From the NCBI GenBank assembly GCA_020055645.1, contig CM034546.1, positions 126,997,875 to 127,061,874 of the forward strand: DNA of 64,000 nt, given 5' to 3'. The translations under genes were made by a program, and so were the position numbers. Shown here in pieces: positions 33,601 through 46,070 of this stretch. The notes beneath the pieces were generated by a model. The model saw nothing but the letters and a program-made list of their open reading frames with translations, had not been told where the DNA came from and did no database searches. The stretch is from Tomocerus qinae (taxonomy: Eukaryota; Arthropoda; Collembola; Entomobryomorpha; Tomoceridae). How positions within the stretch are numbered: position 1 is the first letter of the stretch; every line of letters starts with the position of its first letter.

Positions 33601-34848
33601 TATAAATATTTCGTAAATCCTATTTGTTATTAAATGGACAAATACAATAACATTCATCGAAATCCCTACAGGTTTATAAGGGGTATACGGGGTCTAAAAC
33701 TCTACCGGAGGGAGGGGGTCCCAAATTTTGGCCAAAAGTTATCACTATATTATATTGTTTTTTGTTGTTTGACGACCCCCCCCCCCCTTCTCTCCTCTCT
33801 CTTCCCAACCTACTCCGTCGGTTGGAGTATAGACAGAGGGGGTAGAGGTATTTCGAGGCATGAATAAATAAGATACCTTAGAAAGGCTAATTTCATATAC
33901 ACCGGAAACAGTATATAATTAATATTATAGTACTTGCTAAGAAGGTTTACTAAGAATGATCAAAATATTAATAGTATTTTTTTAATTAAAGAAGTTTGGA
34001 AAACAAAAAAATAATGCACAGGAACAGGGATACGGTTTAATTTCACCACCAAAATCATCTATTCGAAATAATTTTCATGTCATGTGATTTGCGGACTTTC
34101 TTCTGCAGCATATATGTACTTTTATACATATATACATTATACACAATATTTCGAGTCATTGGAATTTTTAAAATATCTAGAATAAATCCTAAATTAATTG
34201 TGTTGATAGGAACAAGTTTAAACCAAATTACTTTTACCATTATAAGATATACCCCTTGACCTTTGCGATTTTATGCATTTTGAGGCAAAAATTTTAAAAT
34301 TTATTTTTTCCAACCGGAATACGCTGCTGGCATCCCTCCCCCATTCGTTGAAGCTTTAAAATAAAATAGCAATTACCGTCGGTCCAGGTTGCTGTGATTG
34401 TTGCGCTGCTGTTAACTTTAGAAGATCCAGGTTTATGGTACCCCAAGGTAAAATGGTAGGTGTGGCATCTGAGATAATTTAGCCAGAAAATTGTAATTAG
34501 TTTTTGAAAGACAATTTTTCCAATATTATAATTCAGATTAGCATACATGCAAATGGTTTGCAAAGCAATTTAAGATTTCGATAAATAAGAACACAAAAAA
34601 AATCACACACCTGGTTTTAGTGCTTTTAGGTTATCAGAAAATACAAACGAAGATTCTTCAAAATGAACGCTGCAAATTCTACTGTAAGATGAAAAGCTCT
34701 GTGGCTTATTTTTGTCTTTAGTCAAAATATCCACCCACATTTGATGGCGTACTACGTCTTTGCTTTTCAATGGCAAACCATAAAGAGATATTGTGCCACC
34801 AGCAGCATTGAAACATCCTTCTACTGAACAATATTTTGACCTCGCCAT
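30606..34848 (-). CDS. THAP + ZAD-like + C2H2 zinc-finger protein, copy A
   Basis: Five exons (34848-34611, 34468-34377, 33506-32930, 31858-30986, 30907-30606) join to 693 codons. Residues 1-85 form a THAP domain: Cys-x4-Cys (YCSVEGC), a conserved Trp (MWVDIL), CSVHF as Cys-x2-His, then LKPDATPTIL in place of the AVPTIF box. Residues 123-215 hold CGNC and FCRQC pairs about 78 apart with a following helix, a ZAD-like dimerisation module. About ten C2H2 fingers lie at 318-620; the second is degenerate (HSH) and the sixth ends in Cys (C2HC). The tail is basic and Pro/Ser-rich. Such proteins bind DNA in the nucleus. The partner and target are unknown. A downstream AATAAA (minus strand, near 30530) is kept in all copies. 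The intron between exons 3 and 4 holds a 467-bp fold-back insertion absent from copies B and C. Confidence 0.88.
32025..32491. mobile_element. Fold-back MITE inside copy A
   Basis: Arms of about 150 bp are inverted copies. CAAGAGATATGTGTAAGGTA on the left mirrors TACCTTACATATCTCTTG on the right, and ACATTTTTCTCGAAAACC and CGAAAATGCCACCTT recur inside. No clear target duplication was found. The equivalent introns of copies B and C lack it. Confidence 0.8.
32500..32733. mobile_element. Small inverted-repeat element with CCCATTATTTCATGTG ends
   Basis: The left end TCCCATTATTTCATGTGCGG is mirrored at the right by CCACATGAAATAATGGGA. The right-hand portion (AACTTGAAAAACTTCAT through CCAAATTTTTAAATTTTCC) recurs near 60872-60957 inside the hemocyanin-like gene, with the same end sequence. 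It directly adjoins the fold-back element at 32025-32491 and may be part of a compound insertion. Confidence 0.65.
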
Positions 34849-35457
34849 CTAGACTTTAAATTAAATCCTGAAAGTGAAAAAATAACCGAAACTAAAATCA
34901 TAGACCCGCAACAGCTAACTTATTGTGTTTAATTGTTTTAATTTCTAGGTGTCTCGTTGAACGTGCGCTAGGTGAATTGACCAACTGGGTAATTATTTAG
35001 TTTCTTGTTGAATTTGCATTGTTTTGTAATTTGTATTTAAGAATTTATATTTAAACTTACAATTGGTGATGTATTTTCAAAAGTTACAAATGACAAGACC
35101 GAATGGAACTGTCAGAAATTCAAATGGATGAAAGAATGCAAAACACTAACATATTTAAATGCGTAAATATATTATTATAATATATAATATATAATAATAA
35201 AATTGAAAATAAATATAACTAGATGACGACAGCACAGCTGACAGCACACAATACACAACCACAACAGACAAGACTGCACAACGTACTAGTGAAGTAAGTC
35301 CCAAGTTCCCACCGTTTAACTTATTTCCATGCATTCTCGCATTGTTTATGGTACGACTGTCCTGTGTGCGGTAATTCCTATCCTAGAGATTTATTGATAC
35401 TTCACTAATTTTGGTAGTTTTGGTACTGACAGTTATTGACAGAGAAATTAAAATAAT
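34849..35457. promoter_or_regulatory. Upstream module of THAP copy A and junction with the next unit
   Basis: This divergent flank shares ordered blocks with 40740-41140 and 46687-47040: GACCGAATGGAACTGTCAGA (here and in the third), CAGCTGACAGCACA, CAAGTTCCCACCGTTT and GACTGTCCTGTGTGCGGTAA. It therefore belongs to the duplicated unit and may carry promoter elements of the zinc-finger genes. The unit junction falls near 35420-35457. Confidence 0.55.
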
Positions 35458-36448
35458 ATTACCTTTTCTCCATTTTACAGCTGACAAGCAACAAATATTT
35501 ATTATGACGTGAAATTGTCGACTTTGGGATGAATTACATCGAATTGCATGGAAATCGAAACCCGATGCTTATGCTTTGAATGCATTGAATGCAAAGTATT
35601 CCAAACGCAATTAAAGTCTATAACTGATGACCGATGAGTTAGTTCAGCTTCATTTGAAACTTTATATCAGCCGAATATTCTCAGCTTTTTTACCGTGGCA
35701 TTTTTCTTGTACCTATATATGCTTATATATTTTTATATTTATTACTTACTAGATGCATTTTACTAAATACGCGGCATAGAAGTCATTTTTGTTAAAACGG
35801 CGACATTCCTTAACCTCAAGAGTCAAGAGGTGCATTGAACTTTAAATGACTTGAGCGAAGCAAATACAAATCATATTCTTGAATCTTTTAAAGCAAAAAA
35901 GTCTGCAAATATTGTAAAAATGACATCGGGCAATCAATACAGTAAATACATTATTATAGCAAGCATTTTGTCATTTCATCTATTGCATTTAGGAAGTATA
36001 ATAAACCATGAATCCAGTTATATCCAGAACTGACAATGAACAAGTTAACGACAAAGAATATATATTGTTACTATATACGAAAGTAATCGAAATAAAAAGC
36101 CTATCGGATAATTTTTGCCATATAATCAAGAAAAAAGTACGTGTGTTTGAGGTCTGATTGGAATTATGTGTTCAAAGCCTTTAGGCAACAGAGAGTATCA
36201 AACTCCATTTTTTTTCGTATCTTGGAATAGTTCGCTGTTAGCAGAATATGATTAAAAATTGTAAAACTTTCCTATACATAATTATATGCCTATCAAAACT
36301 ACCAAATAATGATTTTGATTTACAAGAACATATTTAGAAAATTCAAAGCTAGAAAAAAGTAAATAATAAGACTTTATTCTCAAAGAGCCCTTGTCAAATT
36401 ACAAACAGAATATCAAAGAAGTAAAATGAAAAATGTTTTGACAATTGA
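35458..36448. repeat. Duplicated flank containing a copy of aldehyde oxidase exon 1
   Basis: Order and sequence follow 29140-30605: the TTTCTCCATTTTACAGCTGA segment that encodes the aldehyde oxidase start, then the AACGGCGACATTCCTTAACC segment, the membrane-protein relic with broken frames, and the conserved polyadenylation region near 36371. The first-exon copy has TTACCTTTTCTCC where the functional gene has TTACCCTTTCTCC. It is not followed by any aldehyde oxidase exon, so it is an orphan. Confidence 0.8.
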
Positions 36449-39400
36449 TCATTGTTTTCTTTTAGGTGGATAGAGGAATCGTCGTTGAAAGGATTGTTTG
36501 GGGGATGACTCAGGTGTTGGTGATTGTTCCTTTGGCTCGCTTTCCAAATAAGGCTTCCTCATTGCTTGTTCGACAGTTCCTGACGGTCCAATAGTAGATG
36601 ATTTATAAATGTAAGTCTTATTGGGATTTTTCAATTTTCGAGGCCGTCCTTTAAAATTGGGATCCTTGCGGTGTAAATTTTCATGGTGTTTAAGCATATT
36701 TGGACCAGATAGAAGTTGACCGCAGAATTTGCATGCTAGGGAGAAAAAATAAGTAAAAAGTATGAATTAAATCAAAAAATGTGTAAATAAAAAGATAATT
36801 GATATTTTTAAATAATAAATAATAACATACGATATCTTGTGATTCGGGTGTGGACAAGTCGCTTGTGGTAACTTAAACCCACACTATGTTTTAAGATCTT
36901 TCCGCACTCATCGCACTTATACTCTATACCTTTGTCTGCCTCTCCATGCATCCTTTGAATATGTTTTTTTAACGTGAATTCATTTTTCAAAATATTTCCG
37001 CATATATTACATTTCAACTGTTTGTTCTCACTATGCGCATGGCGCTTGTGCGCAGTGATTCGATATTTATCATGGAATCTTTTGGGACACAAATCACATT
37101 GGTGGAATTTCTTATTAATATCACAACGGTAATTCTCGTGACGGTCAAGCCAACTTTGGAAGTAGAATGGTCTTCCACAGAATTTGCAGTACAACGGCTC
37201 TTTCAACCGGTGAATTAATCGATGTTTTGTTAGTTCTCGGTTAGTTCTCAGTCTAGCCTCGCATACGTTGCATTCAAAAAATACTCCATGGCGAAAATGT
37301 GCGTTTAGATGGGCATCCATGATCTTTTCACCTTTTGCAGTAATAAGCGCACGACAAACCTCACATTTCGTTTCTTTCCTAGTTTTGATCTTTTCTTTAT
37401 GCACTTTCGCCAAATGATTATCCAGGGATTTTTTTGAAAGTAATTTCTTCGTACAAATTTTACACTTCCAACGTTTTTCTTTCTTATGTGAATGAGAATA
37501 TTTCAATTCTATGTAACTCTTGTAAACCTTTCCACAGATTTTACAAGTTGTTGGATTTCGATTAGCAATATCTGGAATCTTCTCCGTGTGATTTAAAGAA
37601 TGGGCAAGCCACCCATCTTTACTTATAAACGTTTCACAGCAATGGACACAGGTGTAGTTTTCTACAGTTTCATGTACACTGTCTACATCGGATGTTTTCT
37701 CAGGCACTTTGGATATAAATAAAAAATTCAAAGATTAAACACAAATAAAATAACATCTATTTTGTATTATAAAATTTTGTAAATATTTTACAATTTCTAA
37801 ATAGAATAATCATCAGCCACTTTGGAGATACATGAAAAATTAAAAGATTACACATAGAAAACTTTTATTGTATTTGCATTATAAAATTTTGTTCTCTATT
37901 GAAAATGTTTTATTATTTCTAGATATAGTAGTCAATTTAAAAACTTTATTTAGATCTAAATTTATTTTCCAATTTTTTAAATTTATTTTATATTTTGCAA
38001 AACTATATTATTATGTACATAGAAATCCTAAAATCCATTATTAATTATAATTGTGCAAGATTTAAAAAAAAATATTTCGGTCGTGTTGAGAAAAAGAATA
38101 CATATGGTATAGGAAACATCTAGACGCAATATTTATATTACATTTTAAAACTGCTTACATGTCAATGTGCAGGGAGTGACAGTGACCTTGAAGTCTGTAT
38201 TCTCTGTATTTTCATCTGGTGTAATAAACTCGCAATTCCACTTCATCTCTACAGGTTCTTCATTAGATTGAAAAGGGGTCTCTCCAAAATCAAATAAATT
38301 TTCACTCTCTTCAGGTTCACTCTGTTTAGTGGAGTTATTTTCTTTGAATAGCTTGACTTGCTTTACCACAGATCCGGGTTTTGACAAACGTTCGAAATTT
38401 TTATGAGCTGTATAATTGAGATAGAGATAAGATGCACACTGACGACAAAATGCAACTCTTCTCCCATTTTCGTCTTCTATCAGGTCAACATTAAACATGG
38501 ATTCTTTTGTCTTTTGTAGTTCTGCGCAAAATTCATTCCAGGAAATTCCGTAGATGTAAGCAATAGCGTCATTAACATATAAGTCCAAGCCGTAGTCATC
38601 TTTAATGCCAGAATATTTTGTCACGCATTTTTGTGGAGTAGTAGAGTCTTCATCTTTTAGACTGCAGCAACAGTTCCCACAAACTGATGGAGGATTGAAC
38701 TTCTTTATAGGTGGTTCTGGCTATGGTTTGAAAAGAAATAGAATAAATACCATAAAATGGAGAATAAAGTTTTCTAAAATTATTCGGTACACATTCTCAA
38801 TTATCATTTGTCAATCAATTATCCTTTTGTTAACAAAGATTTGGTAAATCGTATCTGTTTTGTGGAGTTTACCTAATACCTCGAAATTCCTACAGATTTA
38901 TAAGGGGTAGTGGAGGTCTAGAAACTGCCCCACCGGAGGGAGGTTTTCTAAATTTTGGTAAAAAATTTAAGATTATTACGATAAAATGTTTTGAAAAAAT
39001 TTACTTTAAATTAATTTTTAATTTAATAATTTAGTTAAATTTATCATTGACGAGATTGACGACCTGGACCTCTACCCTTCCACCGCAACTAACGGTTGGA
39101 GGGGGTCAAGACCTAGGGGGTAGGGGTATTTTGAGGTATGAATAAATAAGATATCTAAGAAAGGCTATTTTCATATACACCGGAAACAGTATATAATTGA
39201 TGATATTATTGTATAAACCAAAGAAGCTTGAAAAACAAACAATACACAGGGTTGCGGTTTAATTTCACCACCAAAATCATCCATTTGAAATAACATAATA
39301 TATATTCAAGTTATACCGATTACCGACTTTCATTTTCGGTATATATACTTTTTTATACACACAATATTTCCGGTCATTTGAATTTTTAAAATGTAGAAAA

Positions 39401-40737
39401 AATAATTCTAAAATATCTTCTCTATTTTTATTTTGAGTTTCCTGGCCTCAATATTTTATAACGAAATATTATTTTACAGACCGTACTTTTTTACTGTTTG
39501 ACTATTTTTACTATTTGACTATAAACACGAATTGTACAAAAACTTGTCTATTTGAAGTAAATAGCTGAAAACATTATGCTGCCGTGGAAATTAATCTTAA
39601 TTTTAAAGAAAATCAGTTTATCATTCTCACTTTTGAGCTGCTATCATCTACACTAATGGCTAGGGGTATTACTATTACTACAGTATTGTCGCCTGTAATA
39701 TAACCTACCATAAAATATTTTATTCTCCATCTTCGAAATATTTACATGTAGAGAAGAGGGGCTGGGGACACTGCAAAAATCAAAGGCTATTTAAAGGAAA
39801 GGGAAAAGTCTTTTGGTGCGATTTCTTCATTGAAGAAATCATATCAAATATTGTAGTTCACTCGGGTAGGTCACCAAAGGCGAAGGTTACGCACCATAAA
39901 CATATATAGGCATGGGGATACTCATATATGGGTATCGAGTATCGGGTGCACCCGATAAGTCACCAGACGGGTAGTGAATTTTGGTAACCTTTCCCGGGTT
40001 AACTGTACGGTGCAAGTTTTTTTTAAATTTTAGTAAAGTCGTTGTCCAAAGTACCCCTACTATATAATATTGTGTTGATAGGAAATAGGAACGAGTTTAA
40101 ACCAAAATACATTTACCATTAAGTTAAAGACCTTGTCCTTTGCGATTTTTTGTCTTTTGAGGCAAAAATTTCAAAATTTATTTTTTATCATCAGAGATGC
40201 CCTAGTATTCCTCTCCCATTCGCTGCAGCCTTAAAATAAAATAGTAATTACCGTCGGTATAGATTGCTGTGATTGTTGCGCTGCTGTTGAAGTTCGACGA
40301 TCCAGTTTTATGGTGCCCCAAGGAAAAATGGTAGGTGTGGCATCTGAGAAAATTTAGTCGGAAAATGTTATTAGTTTTTGAAAGACAATTCCAATATCAT
40401 CATTCACATTAGCATGAATACAAATGATTTGCAAAACTGTTTAATATATCGATAAGATTTCGATATAGTATTATGAAATGTAAAACAAAAATTAACTTCA
40501 CATACCTGGTTTTAGCATTTTTTGACGCTTACAAATTACAAACGAAGATTCTTCAAAATGAACACTGCAAATTCTAGTATAATTTGTAAAACTGACTGGC
40601 TTATTTTTGTCTCTAGTCAAAATATCCACCCACATTTGATAGCGATTTCGGTCTTTGCTTTGTAATGGCAAACAATGAAGAGATATTGAGCCACCAGCAG
40701 CATTGAAACAACCGTCTACTGAACAATATTTTGCCAT
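36449..40737 (-). CDS. THAP + ZAD-like + C2H2 zinc-finger protein, copy B
   Basis: Five exons (40737-40506, 40343-40252, 38720-38159, 37706-36831, 36735-36449) join in frame to 682 codons with exon borders identical to copy A. The THAP exon begins MAKYCSVDGCFNAAGGSISL. The ZAD-like exon differs from A mostly at single residues, and its C-terminus lacks a five-residue GCETPSSNE-type segment. Fingers match A in framework but vary in the recognition helices, for example KYRITAHKRHAH against KYRITLHKRHVH and HSVGLSYHKRLVH against HSISLNEHKLRVH. The linker after finger 8 has an extra residue. The intron between exons 2 and 3 is long (38721-40251) and holds degenerate repeat-like sequence. Role as for copy A, inferred from domains. 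No frame damage is seen. Confidence 0.88.
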
Positions 40738-41327
40738 CGTCTTTTAAGCGAGACTTTAAATTAAATCCTGAAACTGAAAAAATAGCAACGTTTGTTTGTT
40801 TACACGATGGCACAGCTGGGCACAGGTTCATTTATTTATTACCTACTAGCCACTTACTTGGTTATTCGCCTAGCGCTCATATAAATATATTTTTGATATA
40901 TAAATATAATATTGTTATATTATATATTCATAAAATAAAAAATAAAAAATACAGCTGACAGCACAGCTCACTACACAATACACAATGTACACAACATACG
41001 ATAAGACAGCATGTAGTAGCTCCCTTCTAAGGTCTTCCCAAGTTCTCTCCCACCGTTTTTAATAAATTTCCATGCACTCTCGTCTTGCAGTACTTGACTG
41101 TCCTGTGTGCGGCGTGCGGTAATTCTTTACAGATTTAAATCGATTTGTATTATAATCGTAGACTGAGAAAAATTTATATGTATGGTAGGACAGATTTGAA
41201 TTTTTCCGCGTTGATCCAAGGGGGCATTCTTATTAAGTACCATATAATATCATGTATAATATCTTTCGAAATCGAGACGCGCGTGCTGGGGGCTACTTAT
41301 ACTGTTATACTAGTACTTCAAAAACTC
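40738..41327. promoter_or_regulatory. Upstream module of THAP copy B
   Basis: Repeats the block order of 34849-35400, including CAGCTGACAGCACAGCTCAC, CCCACCGTTTTTAATAAATT and GACTGTCCTGTGTGCGGCGT. It then passes into sequence leading to a fragment of the ankyrin gene. No gene is seen in 41140-41327. Confidence 0.5.
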
Positions 41328-41830
41328 TGATCATTTTGGGGTTTTGACGATTTTCTATGATTTTCAATGCAAATGGTCGAAAACAACGATTGTAATGGGT
41401 TTTCAGAGAAGATAAAACCAGAAACAGTGAGCATATGAATTTACAGTGATGGAACAGAATGCAGCAAGACTCGACTAATATTTTATGCCATTAAGCAAGG
41501 CAAAATAGATTGTGTTAATTAAACTATTAAGATGTGGAGAGGAGTAGATCTTCGAAGTTGGACATTGCAATGAAGAGTCATGCAATCAATAATCAACTTT
41601 AGTATCTCCTTTCACTACTGCATTGAACGAAACAGCTCACTGGAGAGTGGAGACTATGGAAATGGAAAATATATATTATTGAATTAAAGCGAATGCATGT
41701 TAGTTAGTGATTCGCATATCGAAGCTGCCATTTTATGGGACAACCCCAACAAGGCTCTCCAACGTCTGTTAGAATCAGATCAGATCGCCAGAGCAAAAAT
41801 GCCAATTATCAACGTTAAAGACTTCTTGTA
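41328..41830 (+). pseudogene. Partial, broken copy of the ankyrin-repeat gene (intron 1 end and exon 2)
   Basis: This stretch aligns with 47930-48425 of the intact ankyrin gene, from the intron tail (CATTTTGGGGTTTTGACGAT) through GTCGAAAACAACGATTGTAA to CCAATTATCAACGTTAAAGA. It retains intron sequence, so it arose by genomic duplication and not retrotransposition. It lacks the first roughly 35 bases of the exon, has an in-frame stop soon after, and carries small insertions and deletions. Homology stops at about 41830 and switches directly to the 3' flank of THAP copy C, marking a duplication breakpoint. Confidence 0.88.
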
Positions 41831-42009
41831 CTAAATTATATGCCATTCAAAACTATCAAATAATGATTTTGATTCACAAGAAGAACGTATCTAGAAAAAT
41901 CATTGGCTTAAAGCTAGAAAAAAGTAAATATTTTATTCTCGAAGAGCACTTGTGAAATTACAAATAGAATATCAAAGCAGCAAAATAAAAAAAAGGTTTG
42001 AGAAATTGA

Positions 42010-45000
42010 TCATTGTTTTCTCTTAGGTGGATAGAGGAATCGTCGTTGAAAGGATACTTTGGCAGATGACTCATCTGGTGTTGGTGATTGTTCTCTTGAT
42101 TGTGGCGGTGACTCGCTTTCCAAATAAGGCTTCCTTATTGCTTGTTCGACAGTTCCCGACGGTCCAGTTGTAGATTTCGATTTGAAAATGTAAGTCTTAT
42201 CGGGATTTTTTAATTTTCGAGGCCGCCCTTTAAAATCCGGATCCGTACGATGTAAATTCTCATGGCGTTTTAGCATAGAAGGTTTAGATAGAAGCTGACC
42301 GCAGAATTTGCATGCTAGGGAGAAAAATTTTATAGACTTAAGCATGAATTAAATCAAGAACGTGTAATAAATAAAGATATTTTAAAAAAAACATACGATA
42401 TCTAGTGATCCTAAGGTGGACACGCCGCTTGTGGTCATTTAAACTTTTACTATGTTTTAAGATCTTTCCGCACTCATCGCACTTATACTCTATTCCTTCG
42501 TCAGCGTTTTCATGCAACTTTTTATGGTATTTTAACGTGAATTCATTTTTCAAAACTTTTCCGCATATATTACATTTCAACCGTTTGTTCTCACCATGCA
42601 CATGGCGCTTGTGCGAAGAGATTACATATTTATCATGGAATTTTTTGGGACACAAATCACATTGAAAGATTTTCTTATCAATACTACAAGAGTATTCCTC
42701 GTGACGGTCAAGCCAACTTTGGTAGTAGAATGATCTTCCACAGAATTTACAGAACAGCGGCTCTTTCAACCGGTGAATTAATCGATGTTGTCTTAGTTCT
42801 CGGTTAGTTCTCAGTCTAACTTCGCACATTTCGCATTCAAAAAAAACTCCTGAGCGAACATGTGCGTTTAGATGGGCATCCATGATCTTTTCCCCTTTTG
42901 CAATAACAGGCGCACGACAAACCTCACATTTCGTTTCTTTTCTAATTTTGATATTTTCCTTATGCACTGCCGCCAAATGATTATACAGGGATTTTTTAGA
43001 AAGCAATTTCTTCGAACAAATTTTACACTTCCAACGTTTTTCTTTCTTATGCGAATGAGAGTATTTCAATTCTATGTAACTCTTGCAAATCTTTCCACAT
43101 GTTGTACAAGTTGTTGGATTTGGATTAGCAATATCAGGAATCTTCTCCGTGTGATTTAAAGAATGCGCAAGCCACCCATCTTTACTTATAAAAGTCTCAC
43201 AGCAATGGACACAGGTGTAGTTTTCTACATTTTTCTCAGCCACTTTGGAGATACATGAAAAATTAATATAGAAAACATTTATTGTAATTTAAATTAGCAT
43301 TATAAAATCTTGTACCCTTTTGAAAATATTTTCCCATTTCTAAATAGAAGTCAATTTAAAAACATTATTTGAATGTTTTGTTTTCAAATTCATTTCTCAT
43401 ATTTTAACAAACCCATTTTGTATTTTGTTATGTACATCGAAATTCAAAAATCCATTATTAATTACAATTCGGTAGGAAAATATTTCGTAATTGTTTAGAA
43501 AAAGTATATCCATTATATAGAATTTCCAATACATCTTCCTAGACGCAATAATTATATCACATTTTAAAACTGCTTACATGTCAATGTGCAGGGAGTGACA
43601 GTGACCTTGAATTCATTAGATGAAGGCGTTTTCCAACCTGTATTTTCATCTGGTGTAAGAAACTCGCAATTCCACTTCATCTCTACAGGTTCTTCATCAT
43701 TAGATTGAAAAGGGGTCTCTCCAAAATCAAATAAATGTTCATTCTCTTCAGGTTCACTCTGTTTGGTGGAGTTATTTTCCTTGAATAATTTGACTTGCTT
43801 TACCACAGATCCGGATTTTGACAAACGTTCGAAATTTTTATGAGCTGTATAATTGAGATAGAGATAAGATGCACACTGACGACAAAATGCAACTCTTCTC
43901 CCATTTTCGTCTTCGATCAGGTCAACATTAAACATGGATTCTTTTGTCTTTTGTAGTTCTGCGCAAAATTCATTCCAGGAAATCCCGTAGATGTAAGCAA
44001 GGGCGTCATTAACATATAAGTCCAAGCCGTAATCATCTTTAATGCCAGAATATTTTGTCACGCATTTTTGTGGAGTAGTAGAGTCTTCATCTTTTAGACT
44101 GCAGCAACAGTTCCCACAAACTGTTGGAGGATTGAACTTCTTTATAGGTGGCTATGATTTGAAAATAAATAGAGTAAGTACCATAAAATGGATAATAAAG
44201 TCTCCTCAAATTATTCAGTGATTTTTACATTGATTTCAAATATATTTCATTATTATTATTATTTTATTTCATTCGTAATTATACTTTAAATATCCTTTTG
44301 TTATAAAGTTTTCGTAATTCGTATGTTTTGTAAATGTACAATTACATAAAATACGTGTGCACGGAAGTATATACTAATAGTAAGATAAATAAACTCCAAA
44401 ATAAATATTTTTCTATTAAAAAATCACGTATTTGTAAGGCATAGGGATACTCATGCCTATCAGGACTTTTGGTAACCTCTTCCGGGTTAACTGTACTCTG
44501 AAGGTTTTTTAAATTTTACTAAAGCCGTTGTACTAATGTCCTCTAATATGAACCAGTTCGCTACAAAAGGCTTTTACGATTACCTTGTAGCCCTTGTCCT
44601 TTGCGTTTTTTTGCATTTTGAGGTAAAAACACTTAAAAATTGGAGTATCCCTCTCCCCATTCGCTGCAGCCTTAAAATAAAATAGTAGTTACCGTCGGTC
44701 CAGGTTGCTGTGATTGTTGCGCTGCTGTTGAAGTTGGAAGATCCAGTGTTCTAGTGCCCCAAGGTAAAATGGTAGGAATGGCATCTGAGAAAATTTAGTT
44801 CGAAAATTGTTATTAGTTTTTGAAAGACAATTTTTTCATCAATTTGACAATAGCATGGATGAAAATGATTTGCAAAACAATTTAAGATATCGATAAATAA
44901 TGAAATACAAAAATAACTTCACACACTTGCTTTCAGTGTTTTTACACCACCAGCAATTATAAACGAAGATTCCTCAAAGTGAGCACTGCAAATTCTACTA

Positions 45001-45173
45001 TACTTTGATAAATTGACTGGCTTGTTTTTGTCTTTACTCAAAATATCCATCCACATTCGAGAGAGATCTCCATCTTTTTTAGTCCAAACTTTGCATGGCA
45101 CACAATGAAGAGATATTGAGTCACCAGCAGCATTGAAACAACCGTCTACTGAACAATATGTTGACATCTTCAA
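42010..45173 (-). CDS. THAP + ZAD-like + C2H2 zinc-finger protein, copy C
   Basis: Five exons (45173-44927, 44784-44693, 44151-43578, 43242-42397, 42314-42010) join to 687 codons with the same borders and phases as copies A and B. The THAP exon is longer (MKMSTYCSVDGCFNAAGDSI and an added KVWTKKDGDL segment), and the conserved LKP before the AVPTIF-like box reads LKA-N. The fourth exon lacks the SDVDSVHET segment found in A and B, so the fingers start ten or so residues earlier. The recognition helices differ again (KYVISSHKRHVH, HSKSLNDHKRRVH, NEFTLKYHKKLH). The exon 3 acceptor has shifted, dropping two codons. All frames are open. The altered THAP could have weaker or different DNA binding; that is inference. 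Confidence 0.87.
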
Positions 45174-45893
45174 TCTTCATTTATTCAAGATTCTAACTCA
45201 TGCAAGAGAAAAAATAACAACGTTAGTTTTATCTACACGAAATCACAGGTTCACTTTATTACCAATTAGTCAGGTTGGTTATTCACATAGCATAGCGCCC
45301 ATTCAGCAAGACACCACGAAACTAAAATTATAGACCCAACAACGCAAAAACCAAAACATTTTGGTCCGCCACCGTGTCCATAAACAATATAGTAGTCGGC
45401 CATCGGCTGTGGATCTATTGTATTGGTTTAGTTTCGTGGTGTTTCGTTGAATGGGTGCTTGGTGACCAGCCAACTGGCTAACCCTTTTTTATTACCGCAT
45501 TCTAGCCTAACTTCTCTGAACTTAAAGAATAATTTATAGTTTTTAACTTTTTTGGTGAGAGCAGTGACCCGATTGTAGCTGATTGATTGATTCAAATTGA
45601 TTATTGACTTCCCAGACACTATTCACACCACAAAATTTAAATTATTCTTCAAGTTCAGAGCAGTTGGGAGCAGTAATTTTTTTCCGTTTTCCATTCTCCC
45701 CCAAACTCCGAAACCGTTCGTTCTGTGCATGCTGTCGGAATCACAAAGCATGGACTAGGAAGATTAGGATTAGGATACAATTACTTACTTACACCCGGTG
45801 GCCACCGGTGGGTATGGACTATGGACTATGGACGTACGTACTGTGTAAGTAAGCTCGTACCCCGTACCCCTACTTTGATGCCTCGGAAACCTT
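45174..45893. other. Upstream flank of THAP copy C
   Basis: The left part resembles the flanks of copies A and B. A short inverted repeat, CTCTGAACTTAAAGAATAAT near 45514 and its near-complement near 45635-45661, brackets about 150 bases. No gene is supported. Confidence 0.4.
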
Positions 45894-46070
45894 AAGGTAA
45901 GAGGTTACGTGGCGGACGGAGTAGGCAGTTACTGCTTGTCCCGCTGATGCCGTGCATCGGAACCTTTCAAATAAGACATTACCAAGAGGTTTCGTGGCGG
46001 ACGGAGTAGGCAGGTACGGCTTGTACCGCTGATACTGTGCATGGGAACCTATCAGATATGGCAATGTCTT
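45894..46070. repeat. Direct repeat, two units of about 86 bp
   Basis: AGAGGTTACGTGGCGGACGG (about 45899) and AGAGGTTTCGTGGCGGACGG (about 45985) open two similar units sharing GAGTAGGCAG, CCGCTGAT and GGAACCT. The units are less A+T-rich than their surroundings. They adjoin a stretch of short inverted motifs (46080-46330: ACAAATAGTA, CGAACCTACG, TTACGCTACTTT) that leads into the dispersed repeat. The whole of 45894-46685 may be one composite element. Confidence 0.6.

Noticed and set aside
41328..41830. Retroposed ankyrin pseudogene
   Set aside because: Intron 1 sequence is retained upstream of the exon homology, so it is a DNA duplication.
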